Notes: a model not told the origin generated them from the sequence alone. 64,000 bases of DNA from Streptomyces sp. ICC1 (GCF_003287935.1 NZ_CP030287.1:5783022-5847021), one strand, 5' to 3'. Numbered from the stretch's first letter, positions 24,560 through 34,090 are shown. Made by a program: numbers and translations.

Positions 24560-26074
24560 GTGAGCACCGAGGGCGAGGCGACTGTTGTGAAAACGTACGA
24601 GGTCCGGACGTACGGCTGTCAGATGAATGTGCACGACTCCGAGCGGCTGTCCGGCCTGCTCGAGGACGCCGGGTACGTCCGCGCCCCCGAGGGGTCCGAC
24701 GGCGACGCCGACGTCGTCGTGTTCAACACGTGCGCCGTCCGCGAGAACGCCGACAACAAGCTCTACGGCAACCTCGGACGCCTCGCCCCCATGAAGACCA
24801 AGCGCCCCGGCATGCAGATCGCCGTCGGCGGCTGCCTCGCGCAGAAGGACCGCGACACCATCGTGGACCGCGCCCCCTGGGTCGACGTGGTCTTCGGCAC
24901 CCACAACATCGGCAAGCTGCCCGTCCTGCTGGAGCGCGCGCGCATCCAGGAGGAGGCGCAGATCGAGATCGCCGAGTCGCTGGAGGCGTTCCCCTCCACG
25001 CTGCCGACCCGGCGCGAGTCCGCGTACGCGGCGTGGGTGTCGATTTCCGTCGGCTGCAACAACACCTGCACCTTCTGCATCGTCCCGGCGCTGCGCGGCA
25101 AGGAGGAGGACCGCCGTCCCGGCGACATCCTCGCCGAGGTCGAGGCGCTGGTCGCCGAGGGCGTCTCGGAGATCACCCTGCTCGGCCAGAACGTGAACGC
25201 CTACGGCTCCGACCTGGGCGACCGCGAGGCCTTCTCCAAGCTGCTGCGGGCCTGCGGCGCCATCGAGGGCCTGGAGCGGGTCCGCTTCACCTCCCCGCAC
25301 CCGCGCGACTTCACCGACGACGTGATCGCGGCGATGGCCGAGACCCCGAACGTCATGCCGCAGCTGCACATGCCGATGCAGTCCGGATCGGACACGATCC
25401 TCAAGGCGATGCGCCGCTCGTACCGCCAGGAGCGCTTCCTCGGCATCATCGAGAAGGTCCGCGCCGCCATCCCGCACGCGGCGATCTCCACCGACATCAT
25501 CGTGGGCTTCCCCGGTGAGACGGAGGAGGACTTCCAGCAGACGATGCACGCGGTGCGCGAGGCCCGCTTCGCGAACGCGTTCACCTTCCAGTACTCCAAG
25601 CGCCCCGGGACCCCCGCCGCCGACATGGACGGGCAGATCCCCAAGGAGGTCGTGCAGGAGCGGTACATGCGCCTGGTCGGCCTCCAGGAGGAGATCTCCT
25701 GGGACGAGAACAAGAAGCAGGTCGGCCGCACGCTGGAGGTCATGGTCGCCGAGGGCGAGGGCCGCAAGGACGGCGCCACGCACCGGCTGTCCGGGCGCGC
25801 CCCCGACAACCGCCTCGTGCACTTCACGAAGCCGCTCCAGGAGGTCCGCCCGGGCGACGTGGTGACCGTGGAGATCACCTACGCGGCCCCGCACCACCTG
25901 CTGGCGGAGGGCCCGACGCAGTCGGTACGCCGTACGCGTGCGGGCGACGCCTGGGAGAAGCGCAACGCGGCTCCGGCGCAGCCGAAGGGCGTCCTGCTGG
26001 GGATCCCCACCCTGGGCGTCCCGGCCCCGCTGCCGGTGGCCGCCTCGGGCTGCGCGGTTCCCGCGTCCTCCTGA
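24560..26074 (+). CDS. miaB: tRNA-2-methylthio-N6-dimethylallyladenosine synthase
   Basis: A 504-residue radical-SAM methylthiotransferase that adds a 2-methylthio group to i6A37 of tRNAs reading UNN codons, after MiaA. The UPF0004 domain supplies three cluster Cys ([22 protein letters not shown]); the radical-SAM CxxxCxxC is [16 protein letters not shown] (about 160-175); a TRAM RNA-binding domain follows near residue 385-450. About 40 extra C-terminal residues are Pro/Ala-rich. Its partner miaA lies 1.6 kb downstream in the same direction. Confidence 0.95.
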   Translation: MSTEGEATVVKTYEVRTYGCQMNVHDSERLSGLLEDAGYVRAPEGSDGDADVVVFNTCAVRENADNKLYGNLGRLAPMKTKRPGMQIAVGGCLAQKDRDTIVDRAPWVDVVFGTHNIGKLPVLLERARIQEEAQIEIAESLEAFPSTLPTRRESAYAAWVSISVGCNNTCTFCIVPALRGKEEDRRPGDILAEVEALVAEGVSEITLLGQNVNAYGSDLGDREAFSKLLRACGAIEGLERVRFTSPHPRDFTDDVIAAMAETPNVMPQLHMPMQSGSDTILKAMRRSYRQERFLGIIEKVRAAIPHAAISTDIIVGFPGETEEDFQQTMHAVREARFANAFTFQYSKRPGTPAADMDGQIPKEVVQERYMRLVGLQEEISWDENKKQVGRTLEVMVAEGEGRKDGATHRLSGRAPDNRLVHFTKPLQEVRPGDVVTVEITYAAPHHLLAEGPTQSVRRTRAGDAWEKRNAAPAQPKGVLLGIPTLGVPAPLPVAASGCAVPASS

Positions 26075-26176
26075 CGGGCGGGGTACGGGGCCCCGGCGAG
26101 CGAGGTCCGCGGCGCGGCCCCGGATTCGCGGATCCGGCTTCGCCGGAGAGCCACGCGCGTCCCGGCCGGGTGCGGC

Positions 26177-26182
26177 TACGCT
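26177..26182 (+). promoter_or_regulatory. -10 element TACGCT, leaderless type
   Basis: TACGCT ends 7 bp before ATG 26190; no ribosome site in between. Confidence 0.45.
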
Positions 26183-26189
26183 GCAGATC

Positions 26190-26897
26190 ATGCTCGTAGC
26201 CGCTGCCGTCTGCCCCGCCCCGCCGATGCTCGTGCCCGAGATCGCCGCGGGAGCCGCCGCCGAACTCGGTGACGCCCGTACCGCGTGCTCCGACGCGCTG
26301 TCCGTGCTCGCCGCCTCCCGGCCCGATCTGCTCGTGGTCGTCGGAGCCTGCGACGAGGAGCACGGGGGTTCCTACCCCCAGGGCGCCCGCGGCACCTTCC
26401 GCGGCTTCGGAGCCGCCACCGAGGTACGGCTGGGCGAGGGCGAGGAGGGGCCGCGCCTGCTGCCCGCCCCGCTCGCCGTCGGAGCCTGGCTGCTGGGCCG
26501 GGCCGGCTGGGGTGCGGCGCCCCTGGAGGGGCTCGGGGTCGCCGAGGCCCTGGACACCGCCCGCTGCCTGGAAGCCGGCCGGGAGCTCGCCCGGCGCGAC
26601 GCCCGGGTCGCACTGCTCGTGATGGGTGACGGCAGCGCCTGCCGGTCCCTCAAGGCCCCCGGCTACCTCGACGACCGCGCGGACGCCTTCGACGCCGAGG
26701 CCGCCCGCGCGCTGGGCGCCGCCGACACGGCCGCGCTGGCCGCCCTCGACGCGGGGCTCGCCCGCGAACTCCAGGCGGCGGGACGGGCCCCCTGGCAGGT
26801 GCTCGCGGGCGCCGCCGAGGGCGCGGGCCTCGAAGCGCGGCTGCTGTACGAGGACGCGCCGTACGGGGTCGGATACTTCGTCGCCGCCTGGTCGTAG
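26190..26897 (+). CDS. class III extradiol dioxygenase (LigB)-like domain protein
   Basis: A 235-residue protein with a LigB-type fold: AAVCPAPPMLVPEIAAG at the N-terminus, PDLLVVVGAC, then LLVMGDGSACRSLKAPGYLDDRADAFD and YEDAPYGVGYFVAAW at the end. The first two His ligands of true extradiol enzymes are not evident (the strand reads AAVCPAPP rather than SHGAP), so catalytic ring cleavage is doubtful. As I recall, the gene sits between miaB and miaA in many Streptomyces, which argues for a conserved housekeeping role that has not been described. Confidence 0.75.
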   Translation: MLVAAAVCPAPPMLVPEIAAGAAAELGDARTACSDALSVLAASRPDLLVVVGACDEEHGGSYPQGARGTFRGFGAATEVRLGEGEEGPRLLPAPLAVGAWLLGRAGWGAAPLEGLGVAEALDTARCLEAGRELARRDARVALLVMGDGSACRSLKAPGYLDDRADAFDAEAARALGAADTAALAALDAGLARELQAAGRAPWQVLAGAAEGAGLEARLLYEDAPYGVGYFVAAWS

Positions 26898-26899
26898 CC

Positions 26900-26957
26900 C
26901 GGCAGAGGCGCACGGAAGAGGCCCACGGCAGAGGCCGCCCGGCAGAGGCGCACGGCA
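26900..26957. repeat. imperfect direct repeats of CGGCAGAGGC
   Basis: CGGCAGAGGC or CGGAAGAGGC occurs about four times between the LigB-like stop and the terminator hairpin, most clearly as two copies of CGGCAGAGGCGCACGG. Non-coding. Confidence 0.55.
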
Positions 26958-26996
26958 GAGGGGCGCGGCACCACGCTCGGTGGTGCCGCGCCCCTC
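26958..26996. terminator. strong bidirectional terminator
   Basis: A perfect 17-bp stem (GAGGGGCGCGGCACCAC with its complement) closes a 5-base loop GCTCG, between the convergent LigB-like and antitoxin genes. Confidence 0.85.
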
Positions 26997-27007
26997 CCGT
27001 AACCGCG

Positions 27008-27253
27008 TCAGGAAGCCGCCGGCGGCGTCGGCCCGCCGGGAGTGTCCTTGTGCGCGATCTTGCCCAGGGCGTCCTTCGCCTTGTCCGCACCGCTAGAGAT
27101 CTGACCGCTGTACTTGCCCTTGGTCTTGGAGTCGACGGCCTTGGCCACCTTGTCCAGATTCTGGGCGATCTTGCCCTCGTGCTGCTGCGCGAGGTCGCCG
27201 ACCTTGTCCTTGGCGGGCGCGAGCTTGGCCTTCAGATTGTCCAGCAGGCCCAT
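27008..27253 (-). CDS. Rv0909-family antitoxin-like small protein
   Basis: An 81-residue Lys/Asp-rich protein (MGLLDNLKAKLAPAKDKVGDL, then NLDKVAKAVDSKTKGKYSGQI and ADKAKDALGKIA), matching the small antitoxin family of Mycobacterium Rv0909/MT0933. No partner toxin gene is adjacent, which is usual for the Streptomyces copies; the label may therefore be misleading. ATG start, followed upstream by a second small gene in the same direction 25 bp away. Confidence 0.75.
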   Translation of the reverse strand: MGLLDNLKAKLAPAKDKVGDLAQQHEGKIAQNLDKVAKAVDSKTKGKYSGQISSGADKAKDALGKIAHKDTPGGPTPPAAS

Positions 27254-27278
27254 GGGTCACCTTCCATTGGCGGGATAA

Positions 27279-27494
27279 CTACGTACGGGCGCCCTCGCCG
27301 GCCTCGCTGTCCGCGGCGACCTCCGCCGACTGCTGCTTCGGGATCTCGACGGCTTCCGCCGCGCTCTCCTCGGCCACAGCCGGCCCGGTCCCGGCCTCGT
27401 CGGCCGTCACGGACTCCGCCGTCAGATCCGCGCCGGCGACCTCTTCGGTCGTGGTCTGGCTCTTGCGGCCGAGAAGCCGGTCCAAAATGCCCAT
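27279..27494 (-). CDS. small acidic conserved hypothetical protein
   Basis: Seventy-one residues: a short amphipathic N-terminus (MGILDRLLGRKSQ) and an acidic Glu/Ala/Thr tail that is probably disordered. GGAG sits five bases before the ATG, a good ribosome site. The N-terminus resembles that of the Rv0909-like neighbour (MGLLDNLKAKL), so the two may act together or be related. Divergent from miaA. No known function. Confidence 0.65.
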   Translation of the reverse strand: MGILDRLLGRKSQTTTEEVAGADLTAESVTADEAGTGPAVAEESAAEAVEIPKQQSAEVAADSEAGEGART

Positions 27495-27713
27495 GTCTAC
27501 TCCTATAACGTTACTCGTGTGAGTGAAGTTCCGCCGTGGACGGACCCGTGTACGGACCATGTACGGACCGGCCCGCGCCGGTCCGGAGCCGGGCGTACGA
27601 CAGGCGCGCGCCGGGCCGGAACCCCGCCAAGGCAACGACCCCGATCCGCGCCCGTCACGTAGCTCGATCGGGTACATGGCGGTGTCTTGACGGAGGGCTG
27701 CGAGACTGGGGCG

Positions 27714-28652
27714 GTGAGGAAAGCAGCCCCCGCCCCGCGGGTCATCGCCGTCGTCGGACCCACCGCGGCCGGAAAGTCCGATCTGGGCGTAGCCCTGGCC
27801 CGCCATTTCGACGGCGAGGTCGTCAACGCCGACTCGATGCAGCTGTATCGGGGGATGGACATCGGCACCGCCAAACTGACGACGGCGGAGCGCGGCGGGG
27901 TCCCGCACCGCCTCCTCGACATCTGGGACGTCACCGAGACCGCGAGCGTCGCCGAGTACCAGCGCCTGGCCCGCGCCGAGATCGACGCGCTGCTCGCCCA
28001 GGGCCGTACGCCGGTCCTCGTCGGCGGGTCCGGCCTGTACGTGCGCGGCGCGCTCGACGCGATGGACTTCCCCGGGACCGACCCCGAGGTCCGGGCCCGG
28101 CTGGAGGCCGAGGCCACCCTGCGCGGCCCCGGCGCCCTGCACGCCCGGCTCGCCGCCGCCGACCCGGCCGCCGCGCAGGCGATCCTGCCCAGCAACGGCC
28201 GCCGCATCGTGCGCGCGCTGGAGGTCATCGAGATCACCGGCCGGCCGTTCACCGCCAACCTCCCCGGCCACGAGTCCGTCTACGACACGGTCCAGATCGG
28301 CGTGGACGTGGCCCGGCCCGAGCTCGACGAACGGATCGCGCTGCGCGTGGACCGGATGTGGGAGGCCGGGCTGGTGGAGGAGGTCCGCGAGCTGGAGGCC
28401 GCGGGACTGCGCGACGGAGTCACCGCCTCCAGGGCCCTCGGCTACCAGCAGGTGCTGACCGCACTCGCCGGGGAGTGCACGATGGAGGAGGCCCGCGCCG
28501 AGACGGTGCGCGCCACCAAGCGGTTCGCCCGCAGGCAGGACTCGTGGTTCCGCCGCGACCCGAGGGTGCACTGGCTCAGCGGGGCCGCCGATGACCGGGG
28601 GGAACTCGCCGGACTCGCGCAGTCGTTGGTCGAACGAGCGGTCACAGCCTGA
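27714..28652 (+). CDS. miaA: tRNA dimethylallyltransferase
   Basis: A 312-residue enzyme that transfers a dimethylallyl group to A37 of UNN-reading tRNAs, giving the substrate for MiaB. P-loop VVGPTAAGKSDL near residue 12, the DSMQLYRGMDIGTAK tRNA/DMAPP-site motif, and LVGGSGLYVRGALD are diagnostic. GTG 27714 gives the normal length; an in-frame codon nine residues upstream would add MTEGCETGA without homology. The 219-bp region upstream has two GTACGGACC direct repeats and is shared with the divergent small genes. Confidence 0.94.
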   Translation: MRKAAPAPRVIAVVGPTAAGKSDLGVALARHFDGEVVNADSMQLYRGMDIGTAKLTTAERGGVPHRLLDIWDVTETASVAEYQRLARAEIDALLAQGRTPVLVGGSGLYVRGALDAMDFPGTDPEVRARLEAEATLRGPGALHARLAAADPAAAQAILPSNGRRIVRALEVIEITGRPFTANLPGHESVYDTVQIGVDVARPELDERIALRVDRMWEAGLVEEVRELEAAGLRDGVTASRALGYQQVLTALAGECTMEEARAETVRATKRFARRQDSWFRRDPRVHWLSGAADDRGELAGLAQSLVERAVTA

Positions 28653-28782
28653 TCACGTGATGGCATCGGGACGCCCCGGGCGCCCGTTCGGGGCCTGACG
28701 GCGTGCCATCATCAAACTTCCGCCGGTGCCTCACCGGCGGTGAACGGCGGCGTACCGAGTCCGAGTGGGAGGGCGCGTGGCG

Positions 28783-29361
28783 ATGGAGGCCGGCCCTCGC
28801 GACACCGGTCGGGACGACACCCGACGGGAAACGGACCCGACGCTTCACGGTGCTCTCTCCGGGGCGGCGGACGGGTTCGACGACGACGGCCTCGACGCCG
28901 GCGGACTCGACAACCTCGACGGCCCCGGTCCGGACGGCCTCGGACTGCCCGCGGAGCCCGCGCGGCTGACCCCCGACGGCCCGGACGCGCCCGACTCCGC
29001 CGAGGCGGAGGCCGCCTCCGCCCCCGCCTTCGAGGTGGAACTGCGGCCGCAGCGCCGGCTGCGTCTGTGGCAGATCGCCCCCATCGTCGTACTGGCCGCC
29101 TCCGGATCCCTGATGTTCGCCTTCCCGCTCGCCTTCGAGTTCGGCGACGGCGGAGCGGTCGTCGCCATGCTCGGGTTCCTGATCAGCTGCTGCGCGGGCG
29201 GCTGGGGCATGATGGCCGCGCGCCGCGTGGGCTACGCCCTGCCCGGGCTCCCGGCCCGCGGCTCCGGCCGGCGCCCCGACTGGCGGGTGGCCGGGCTGTA
29301 CGCGCTGGTCGCGCTGGCCGTCGTTGCGCTCGCGGTGTACCGGGTGGCCCGGCTCCGCTAG
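28783..29361 (+). CDS. hypothetical membrane protein between miaA and dapF
   Basis: About 192 residues: an acidic Gly/Asp/Pro-rich cytoplasmic half (residues 1-85) and three transmembrane helices (WQIAPIVVLAASGSLMFAFPL, VVAMLGFLISCCAGGWGMM, VAGLYALVALAVVALAVY). ATG 28783 follows GGGAGG by about ten bases; GTG 28765 and 28777 are alternatives. Such a gene between miaA and dapF is, from memory, conserved in Streptomyces, but its function is unknown. Confidence 0.7.
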   Translation: MEAGPRDTGRDDTRRETDPTLHGALSGAADGFDDDGLDAGGLDNLDGPGPDGLGLPAEPARLTPDGPDAPDSAEAEAASAPAFEVELRPQRRLRLWQIAPIVVLAASGSLMFAFPLAFEFGDGGAVVAMLGFLISCCAGGWGMMAARRVGYALPGLPARGSGRRPDWRVAGLYALVALAVVALAVYRVARLR

Positions 29362-29410
29362 CCCTCCTCCGCCGGCCTCCTGCGCCCGACCTGCTCCGCG
29401 GCCGGCTCGG

Positions 29411-29416
29411 TACCAT
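29411..29416 (+). promoter_or_regulatory. -10 element TACCAT of dapF, leaderless type
   Basis: TACCAT ends 6 bp before GTG 29423; no ribosome site. Confidence 0.45.
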
Positions 29417-29422
29417 GGGCGG

Positions 29423-30298
29423 GTGACGCAGACGAGCCTCTCCTTCCTCAAGGGCCACGGCACCGAGAACGACTTCGTGATCGTTCCGGACCCGGACAAC
29501 GCCATCGAGCTGCCGGCGTCCGCCGTCGCCCGGTTGTGCGACCGGCGGGCCGGGATCGGCGCCGACGGCGTGCTGCACGTCGTGCGCTCCGCCGCGCACC
29601 CCGAGGCGGCGCACATGGCCGGCGAGGCCGAGTGGTTCATGGACTACCGCAACAGCGACGGCTCCGTCGCCGAGATGTGCGGCAACGGCGTCCGCGTCTT
29701 CGCCCGCTACCTGCACCACGCGGGGCACGCCGAGCCCGGCGACCTGGCCGTCGCCACCCGCGGCGGCGTCAAGCGCGTGCACCTCGACAAGGCCGGTGAC
29801 GTGACCGTCTCCATGGGCCGCGCCGAGCTGCCCGAGGGCGAGGTCACCGTCTCGGTGGGAGAGCGGTCCTGGCCCGCGCGCAACGTCAACATGGGGAACC
29901 CGCACGCGGTGGCCTTCGTTGACAGCCTGGACGATGCCGGGAACCTGCTGGACCCGCCCCCGTACAGCCCGGCGTCCGCCTACCCGACGGGTGTCAATGT
30001 CGAATTCGTCGTCGACCGCGGCCCCCGGCACGTCGCCATGCGCGTCCACGAGCGCGGCTCCGGCGAGACCCGCTCCTGCGGCACCGGCGCCTGCGCGGTC
30101 GCCGTGGCCGCCATCCGCCGCGACGGCGCGGATCCGGCCGTCACCGGCGCGCCCGCCACGTACACGGTCGATCTGCCCGGCGGCACGCTGGTCATCACCG
30201 AACACCCCGACGGCCGGATCGAGATGACCGGACCCGCCGTCATCGTGGCCGAGGGGGAGTTCGATCCCGCCTGGCTCACCGAAACGGCTTTCGTCTAA
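29423..30298 (+). CDS. dapF: diaminopimelate epimerase
   Basis: A 291-residue PLP-independent epimerase converting LL- to meso-diaminopimelate for lysine synthesis (Streptomyces peptidoglycan uses the LL form). The two catalytic Cys lie in AEMCGNGVRVF (about residue 83) and RSCGTGACAVAVAA (about 224); YRNSDGS and ARNVNMGNPHAV are substrate-binding segments. GTG 29423 fits a leaderless promoter. It lies 61 bp downstream of the small membrane protein gene and 140 bp upstream of rshA. Confidence 0.94.
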   Translation: MTQTSLSFLKGHGTENDFVIVPDPDNAIELPASAVARLCDRRAGIGADGVLHVVRSAAHPEAAHMAGEAEWFMDYRNSDGSVAEMCGNGVRVFARYLHHAGHAEPGDLAVATRGGVKRVHLDKAGDVTVSMGRAELPEGEVTVSVGERSWPARNVNMGNPHAVAFVDSLDDAGNLLDPPPYSPASAYPTGVNVEFVVDRGPRHVAMRVHERGSGETRSCGTGACAVAVAAIRRDGADPAVTGAPATYTVDLPGGTLVITEHPDGRIEMTGPAVIVAEGEFDPAWLTETAFV

Positions 30299-30438
30299 AG
30301 CTTCCCTCTAATGGGTGATCCGTTTCACGCTGAGCGAGAGGTGGACTGCGCCACGTGGTGGGGTCGGTAGCATCAGGCACCGGCCCTGAGGGCTCACCCC
30401 ATGCCCACCACCGCCGGTCGAAGCCGCCGGAGGTGCCC

Positions 30439-32520
30439 ATGAGTGCAGAGGCCACGAACCCCGAAGCACGCCCCGAAGAGCGCCCAGAACTTCGCAGACG
30501 GGGCCGGACCAGACTTGACCTGCGACGACTTGGGCGCGCAGCACTGCTCGGCCCCACGTCCCGGGACCGCCTGCCGGACGCGATCGGCCATGTCGCCGAA
30601 GCGCACCGCGCCCACCACCCGGACGCGGACCTCTCCGTCCTGCGCCGCGCGTACCTGCTCGCCGAGACCTCGCACCGCGGCCAGATGCGCAAGAGCGGTG
30701 AGCCGTACATCACACATCCGCTCGCCGTCACCCTCATCCTGGCCGAACTCGGCGCCGAGACCACCACCTTGACGGCGTCCCTCCTCCACGACACGGTCGA
30801 GGACACCGACGTGACCCTCGATCAGGTCCGCGAGGAGTTCGGCCAGGAAGTCTGCTTCATCGTCGACGGCGTCACCAAGGTCGAGAAGATCGACTACGGT
30901 GCCGCCGCCGAGCCCGAGACCTTCCGCAAGATGCTCGTCGCCACCGGCAACGACGTCCGCGTGATGTCCATCAAACTCGCCGACCGGCTGCACAACATGC
31001 GCACCCTCGGGGTGATGCGCCCCGACAAACAGGCCCGCATCGCCAAGGTCACCCGGGACGTGCTGATCCCGCTCGCCGAACGGCTCGGCGTACAGGCCCT
31101 GAAGACCGAGCTCGAAGACCTCGTCTTCGCGATCCTGCACCCCGAGGAGTACGAGCACACCCGCGCCCTCATCGCGGCCCACGCGGGGGACCGCGACCCG
31201 CTGCCCGCCATCGCCGACTCCGTACGGGCCGTCCTGCGCGAGGCGGGCATCGCCGCCGAGGTGGTGGTGCGGCCCCGGCACTTCGTCTCCGTGCACCGGA
31301 TCGCCCTCAAGCGCGGGGAGCTGCGCGGCTCCGACTTCGGCCGCCTGCTGGTCCTCGTGGCCGAGAACGCCGACTGCTACGGGGTGCTCGGGGAGCTGCA
31401 CACCTGCTTCACCCCGGTCGTCTCGGAGTTCAAGGACTTCATCGCCTCCCCGAAGTTCAACCTCTACCAGTCCCTGCACACCGCCTTCGCCACGCCCGAG
31501 GGGTACGTCGCCGAGGTGATCGTGCGGACCCGGCAGATGCACCGGGTCGCGGAGGCGGGCGTGGTCGCGCTCGGGAATCCGTACACGACCCCGCAGGCGG
31601 CCGAATCGGCCGACTGCGACGAGGAGCGGGTGGACCCGACGCGGCCGGGCTGGCTGTCGCGGCTGCTCGACTGGCAGCAGTCCGCCCCCGATCCCGACAC
31701 CTTCTGGAACGTCCTGCGCTCGGAGCTGGCCCAGGACCGCGAGATCACCGTGTTCCGGGCCGACGGGGGCACGCTGGGCCTGCCGGCCGGCGGCAGCTGT
31801 ATCGACGCCGCCTACGCGCAGTACGGCGAGGCGGCCCACGGCTGTATCGGCGCCCGGGTCAACGGGCGCCTGACCTCCCTGTCCTCCCGGCTCTCGGACG
31901 GGGACACCGTCCAGCTGCTGCTCTCGCACGACGCCACCTCGGGACCGTCCGCCGACTGGCTGGAGCACGCGAGGACCCCGGCCGCCCGCATCGCCATCAG
32001 CAGCTGGCTGGAGTCCCATCCCGACGGGGCCGGACCCGCCGCGGCCGCGCCGCGGGCGCCGCTGTCCGTGGTGGGGGCCCGGGGCGGCGGCGGCAACGCC
32101 GTCGCCGACCTGCCGGACGCCACCGTACGGCTCGCCGGGTGCTGCACCCCGGTCCCGCCGGACGCGGTGGAGGGGTTCGTCGTCCGGGGCGGGGTCGTCA
32201 CCGTGCACCGAGTCCACTGCGCGACGGTGGCCCAGATGCGGGCGGTGGGGCGCACGCCCGTCGCCGTGCACTGGCGGGCGACCGCCGACTGCCGGGTCAC
32301 GCTGCTCGCCGAATCGTTCGGCCGCCCGCACCTGCTGGCCGATCTGACCGAGGCCATCGCCCGCGAGGGGGTCGAAGTGGTCTCCGCGACGGTGGAGCCG
32401 CCGGTCGAGCAGCGGGTCCGGCACAGCTACACCCTGCAACTGCCCGACGCGGCCGGACTCCCGGGCCTCATGCGGGCGATGCGGGACGTGCCGGGCGTCT
32501 ACGACGTCAGCCGGGCGTAG
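30439..32520 (+). CDS. rshA: RelA/SpoT homologue, RshA type
   Basis: A 693-residue protein with HD hydrolase, synthetase-like, TGS and ACT domains. Hydrolase motifs are intact: SLLHDTVEDTDVT and KLADRLHNMRTL. The TGS domain is EITVFRADGGTLGLPAG...GARVNGRL; the C-terminal ACT-like domain is VTLLAESFGRPHLLADL. In the synthetase region the loop that usually ends EVQIRT reads EVIVRT and the Arg of the VRV strand is Leu (RLLVLVAEN), so ppGpp synthesis may be weak or lost while hydrolysis is retained. ATG 30439 follows GGAGG by six bases. As I recall, S. coelicolor rshA also lies by dapF. Confidence 0.88.
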   Translation: MSAEATNPEARPEERPELRRRGRTRLDLRRLGRAALLGPTSRDRLPDAIGHVAEAHRAHHPDADLSVLRRAYLLAETSHRGQMRKSGEPYITHPLAVTLILAELGAETTTLTASLLHDTVEDTDVTLDQVREEFGQEVCFIVDGVTKVEKIDYGAAAEPETFRKMLVATGNDVRVMSIKLADRLHNMRTLGVMRPDKQARIAKVTRDVLIPLAERLGVQALKTELEDLVFAILHPEEYEHTRALIAAHAGDRDPLPAIADSVRAVLREAGIAAEVVVRPRHFVSVHRIALKRGELRGSDFGRLLVLVAENADCYGVLGELHTCFTPVVSEFKDFIASPKFNLYQSLHTAFATPEGYVAEVIVRTRQMHRVAEAGVVALGNPYTTPQAAESADCDEERVDPTRPGWLSRLLDWQQSAPDPDTFWNVLRSELAQDREITVFRADGGTLGLPAGGSCIDAAYAQYGEAAHGCIGARVNGRLTSLSSRLSDGDTVQLLLSHDATSGPSADWLEHARTPAARIAISSWLESHPDGAGPAAAAPRAPLSVVGARGGGGNAVADLPDATVRLAGCCTPVPPDAVEGFVVRGGVVTVHRVHCATVAQMRAVGRTPVAVHWRATADCRVTLLAESFGRPHLLADLTEAIAREGVEVVSATVEPPVEQRVRHSYTLQLPDAAGLPGLMRAMRDVPGVYDVSRA

Positions 32521-32583
32521 CCCGCCCGACCCGTTCGGGTGGAGCCGTCGCGCGCCGGTCGCGGGCGCGCGCCGGTCGCTGAT
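32521..32583. repeat. short intergenic repeat after rshA
   Basis: GCGCGCCGGTCGC occurs twice (about 32548 and 32567), preceded by a small ACCC-GTTC-GGGT hairpin. Nothing else recognisable in this gap. Confidence 0.45.
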
Positions 32584-34044
32584 ATGCGGTGGGGGATGCA
32601 GCTCACCTCCCCGCGCCTGCGCGCCGCCCTGCTGGCCGCGGCCTCCCTCACCCTCGTCGCCGCGGTCGCGCCCCCGCCCACGGCGCTGGGCATCGGCGAC
32701 CCGTTGTTCCCGGAGCTCGGGAACCCCGGCTACGACGTGCTCTCGTACGACCTGTCCTTCGCGTACAAGGACAACAAGACCCCGCTCGACGCGGTCACCG
32801 TCATCGACGCGCGCACCCTGACCCGGCTCGAATCCGTCAACCTGGACTTCACCCACGGGAAGGTGGCGTCCGCCGAGGTCAACGGGGAGCCGGCGCAGTT
32901 CGCGAGCATCGGGGAGGACCTCGTGCTGACCCCCGCCCGGCCGCTCCCCGCCGACGCCCCCCTGCACATCGCCATCCGGCACACGAGCGATCCGCGCGGC
33001 CGCGGCGACGGCGGCTGGGTGGTCACCGAGGACGGGCTGGCGATGGCCAACCAGGCCGACGCCGCCCACCGGGTCTTCCCGTGCAACGACCACCCCGCCG
33101 ACAAGGCGTACTTCACCTTCCGCGTCACCGCGCCGGCCGGGCTGACGGCCGTCGCCAACGGGGTGCCGGGCCTGCTCCCGGCCCACCGGGCGGGCACCGC
33201 GACCACGTGGACGTACCGGACCCTGCACCCGATGGCCACCGAGCTCGCCCAGGTCTCGGTCGGCGACTCGGCCGTCGTGCACCGCACCGGGCCGCACGGA
33301 CTGCCGCTGCGCGACGTGGTGCCCGCGGCGGACCGGGAGCGGCTGGAGCCCTGGCTGAAGAAGACCGCCGGGCACGTCGAGTGGATGGAGGCGCGCGTCG
33401 GCCGCTACCCCTTCGAGAACTACGGGGTGCTGATCGCGAAGGCCAGGACCGGCTTCGAGCTGGAGACGCAGACGCTGTCGCTCTTCGAGAGCGCGCTCTT
33501 CGCCGGCGGCGCCGGGTACCCCGAGTGGTACGTGGAATCCGTGATGGTCCACGAGCTGGCCCACCAGTGGTTCGGCAACAGCGTGTCCCCGCGCGCGTGG
33601 TCGGACCTGTGGCTCAACGAGGGCCACGCCACCTGGTACGAGGCCCTGTACGCGGACGGCCTCGGCAAGTACTCCCTGGAGCGGCGGATGCGCGAGGCGT
33701 ACCAGCGCTCCGACCAGTGGCGTGCGGCGGGCGGGCCCCCCGCCGCACCGAGGCCGGCCCCTCCGGGCGAGAAGATCGGGCTGTTCCGGCCGGCGGTCTA
33801 CGACGGGGCCGCGCTGATCCTGTACGCCCTGCGCCAGGAGATCGGGGCCGAGGCCTTCGACCGGGTGGAGCGGCGCTGGGTGGGCGAGCACCGGGACGCG
33901 GTCGCGGGCACGGCGGACTTCGTACGCCTCGCCTCGCGGGAGGCCGGGCGGGACCTGGGGGCCTTCCTGGAGCCGTGGCTGTACGGGAAGAAGACCCCGG
34001 CCATGCCGGGGCACCCCGAGTGGGGCGGCCCGAAAAGCGTGTGA
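32584..34044 (+). CDS. M1-family zinc metallopeptidase, secreted
   Basis: About 486 residues. A signal peptide (RLRAALLAAASLTLVAAVAPPPTALG, quoted in part) indicates export; the M1 N-terminal domain begins GNPGYDVLSYDLSF; the catalytic zinc site is HELAHQWFGN with the second Glu in LWLNEGHATWYE 18 residues on. FELETQTLSLF stands in place of the usual GAMEN-type exopeptidase motif, so aminopeptidase specificity is uncertain. Either ATG 32584 or ATG 32596 could start it; GGTGGGG sits between them. Lies between rshA and hflX. Confidence 0.88.
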   Translation: MRWGMQLTSPRLRAALLAAASLTLVAAVAPPPTALGIGDPLFPELGNPGYDVLSYDLSFAYKDNKTPLDAVTVIDARTLTRLESVNLDFTHGKVASAEVNGEPAQFASIGEDLVLTPARPLPADAPLHIAIRHTSDPRGRGDGGWVVTEDGLAMANQADAAHRVFPCNDHPADKAYFTFRVTAPAGLTAVANGVPGLLPAHRAGTATTWTYRTLHPMATELAQVSVGDSAVVHRTGPHGLPLRDVVPAADRERLEPWLKKTAGHVEWMEARVGRYPFENYGVLIAKARTGFELETQTLSLFESALFAGGAGYPEWYVESVMVHELAHQWFGNSVSPRAWSDLWLNEGHATWYEALYADGLGKYSLERRMREAYQRSDQWRAAGGPPAAPRPAPPGEKIGLFRPAVYDGAALILYALRQEIGAEAFDRVERRWVGEHRDAVAGTADFVRLASREAGRDLGAFLEPWLYGKKTPAMPGHPEWGGPKSV

Positions 34045-34090
34045 CGCGTGCGGAACGGGCATGCCACCATCGACGAGGCCGTTCCACGGG

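Noticed and set aside
27008..27253. Half of a toxin-antitoxin pair
   Set aside because: No toxin gene is adjacent; the neighbour is a small acidic protein, so a classical pair is not supported.
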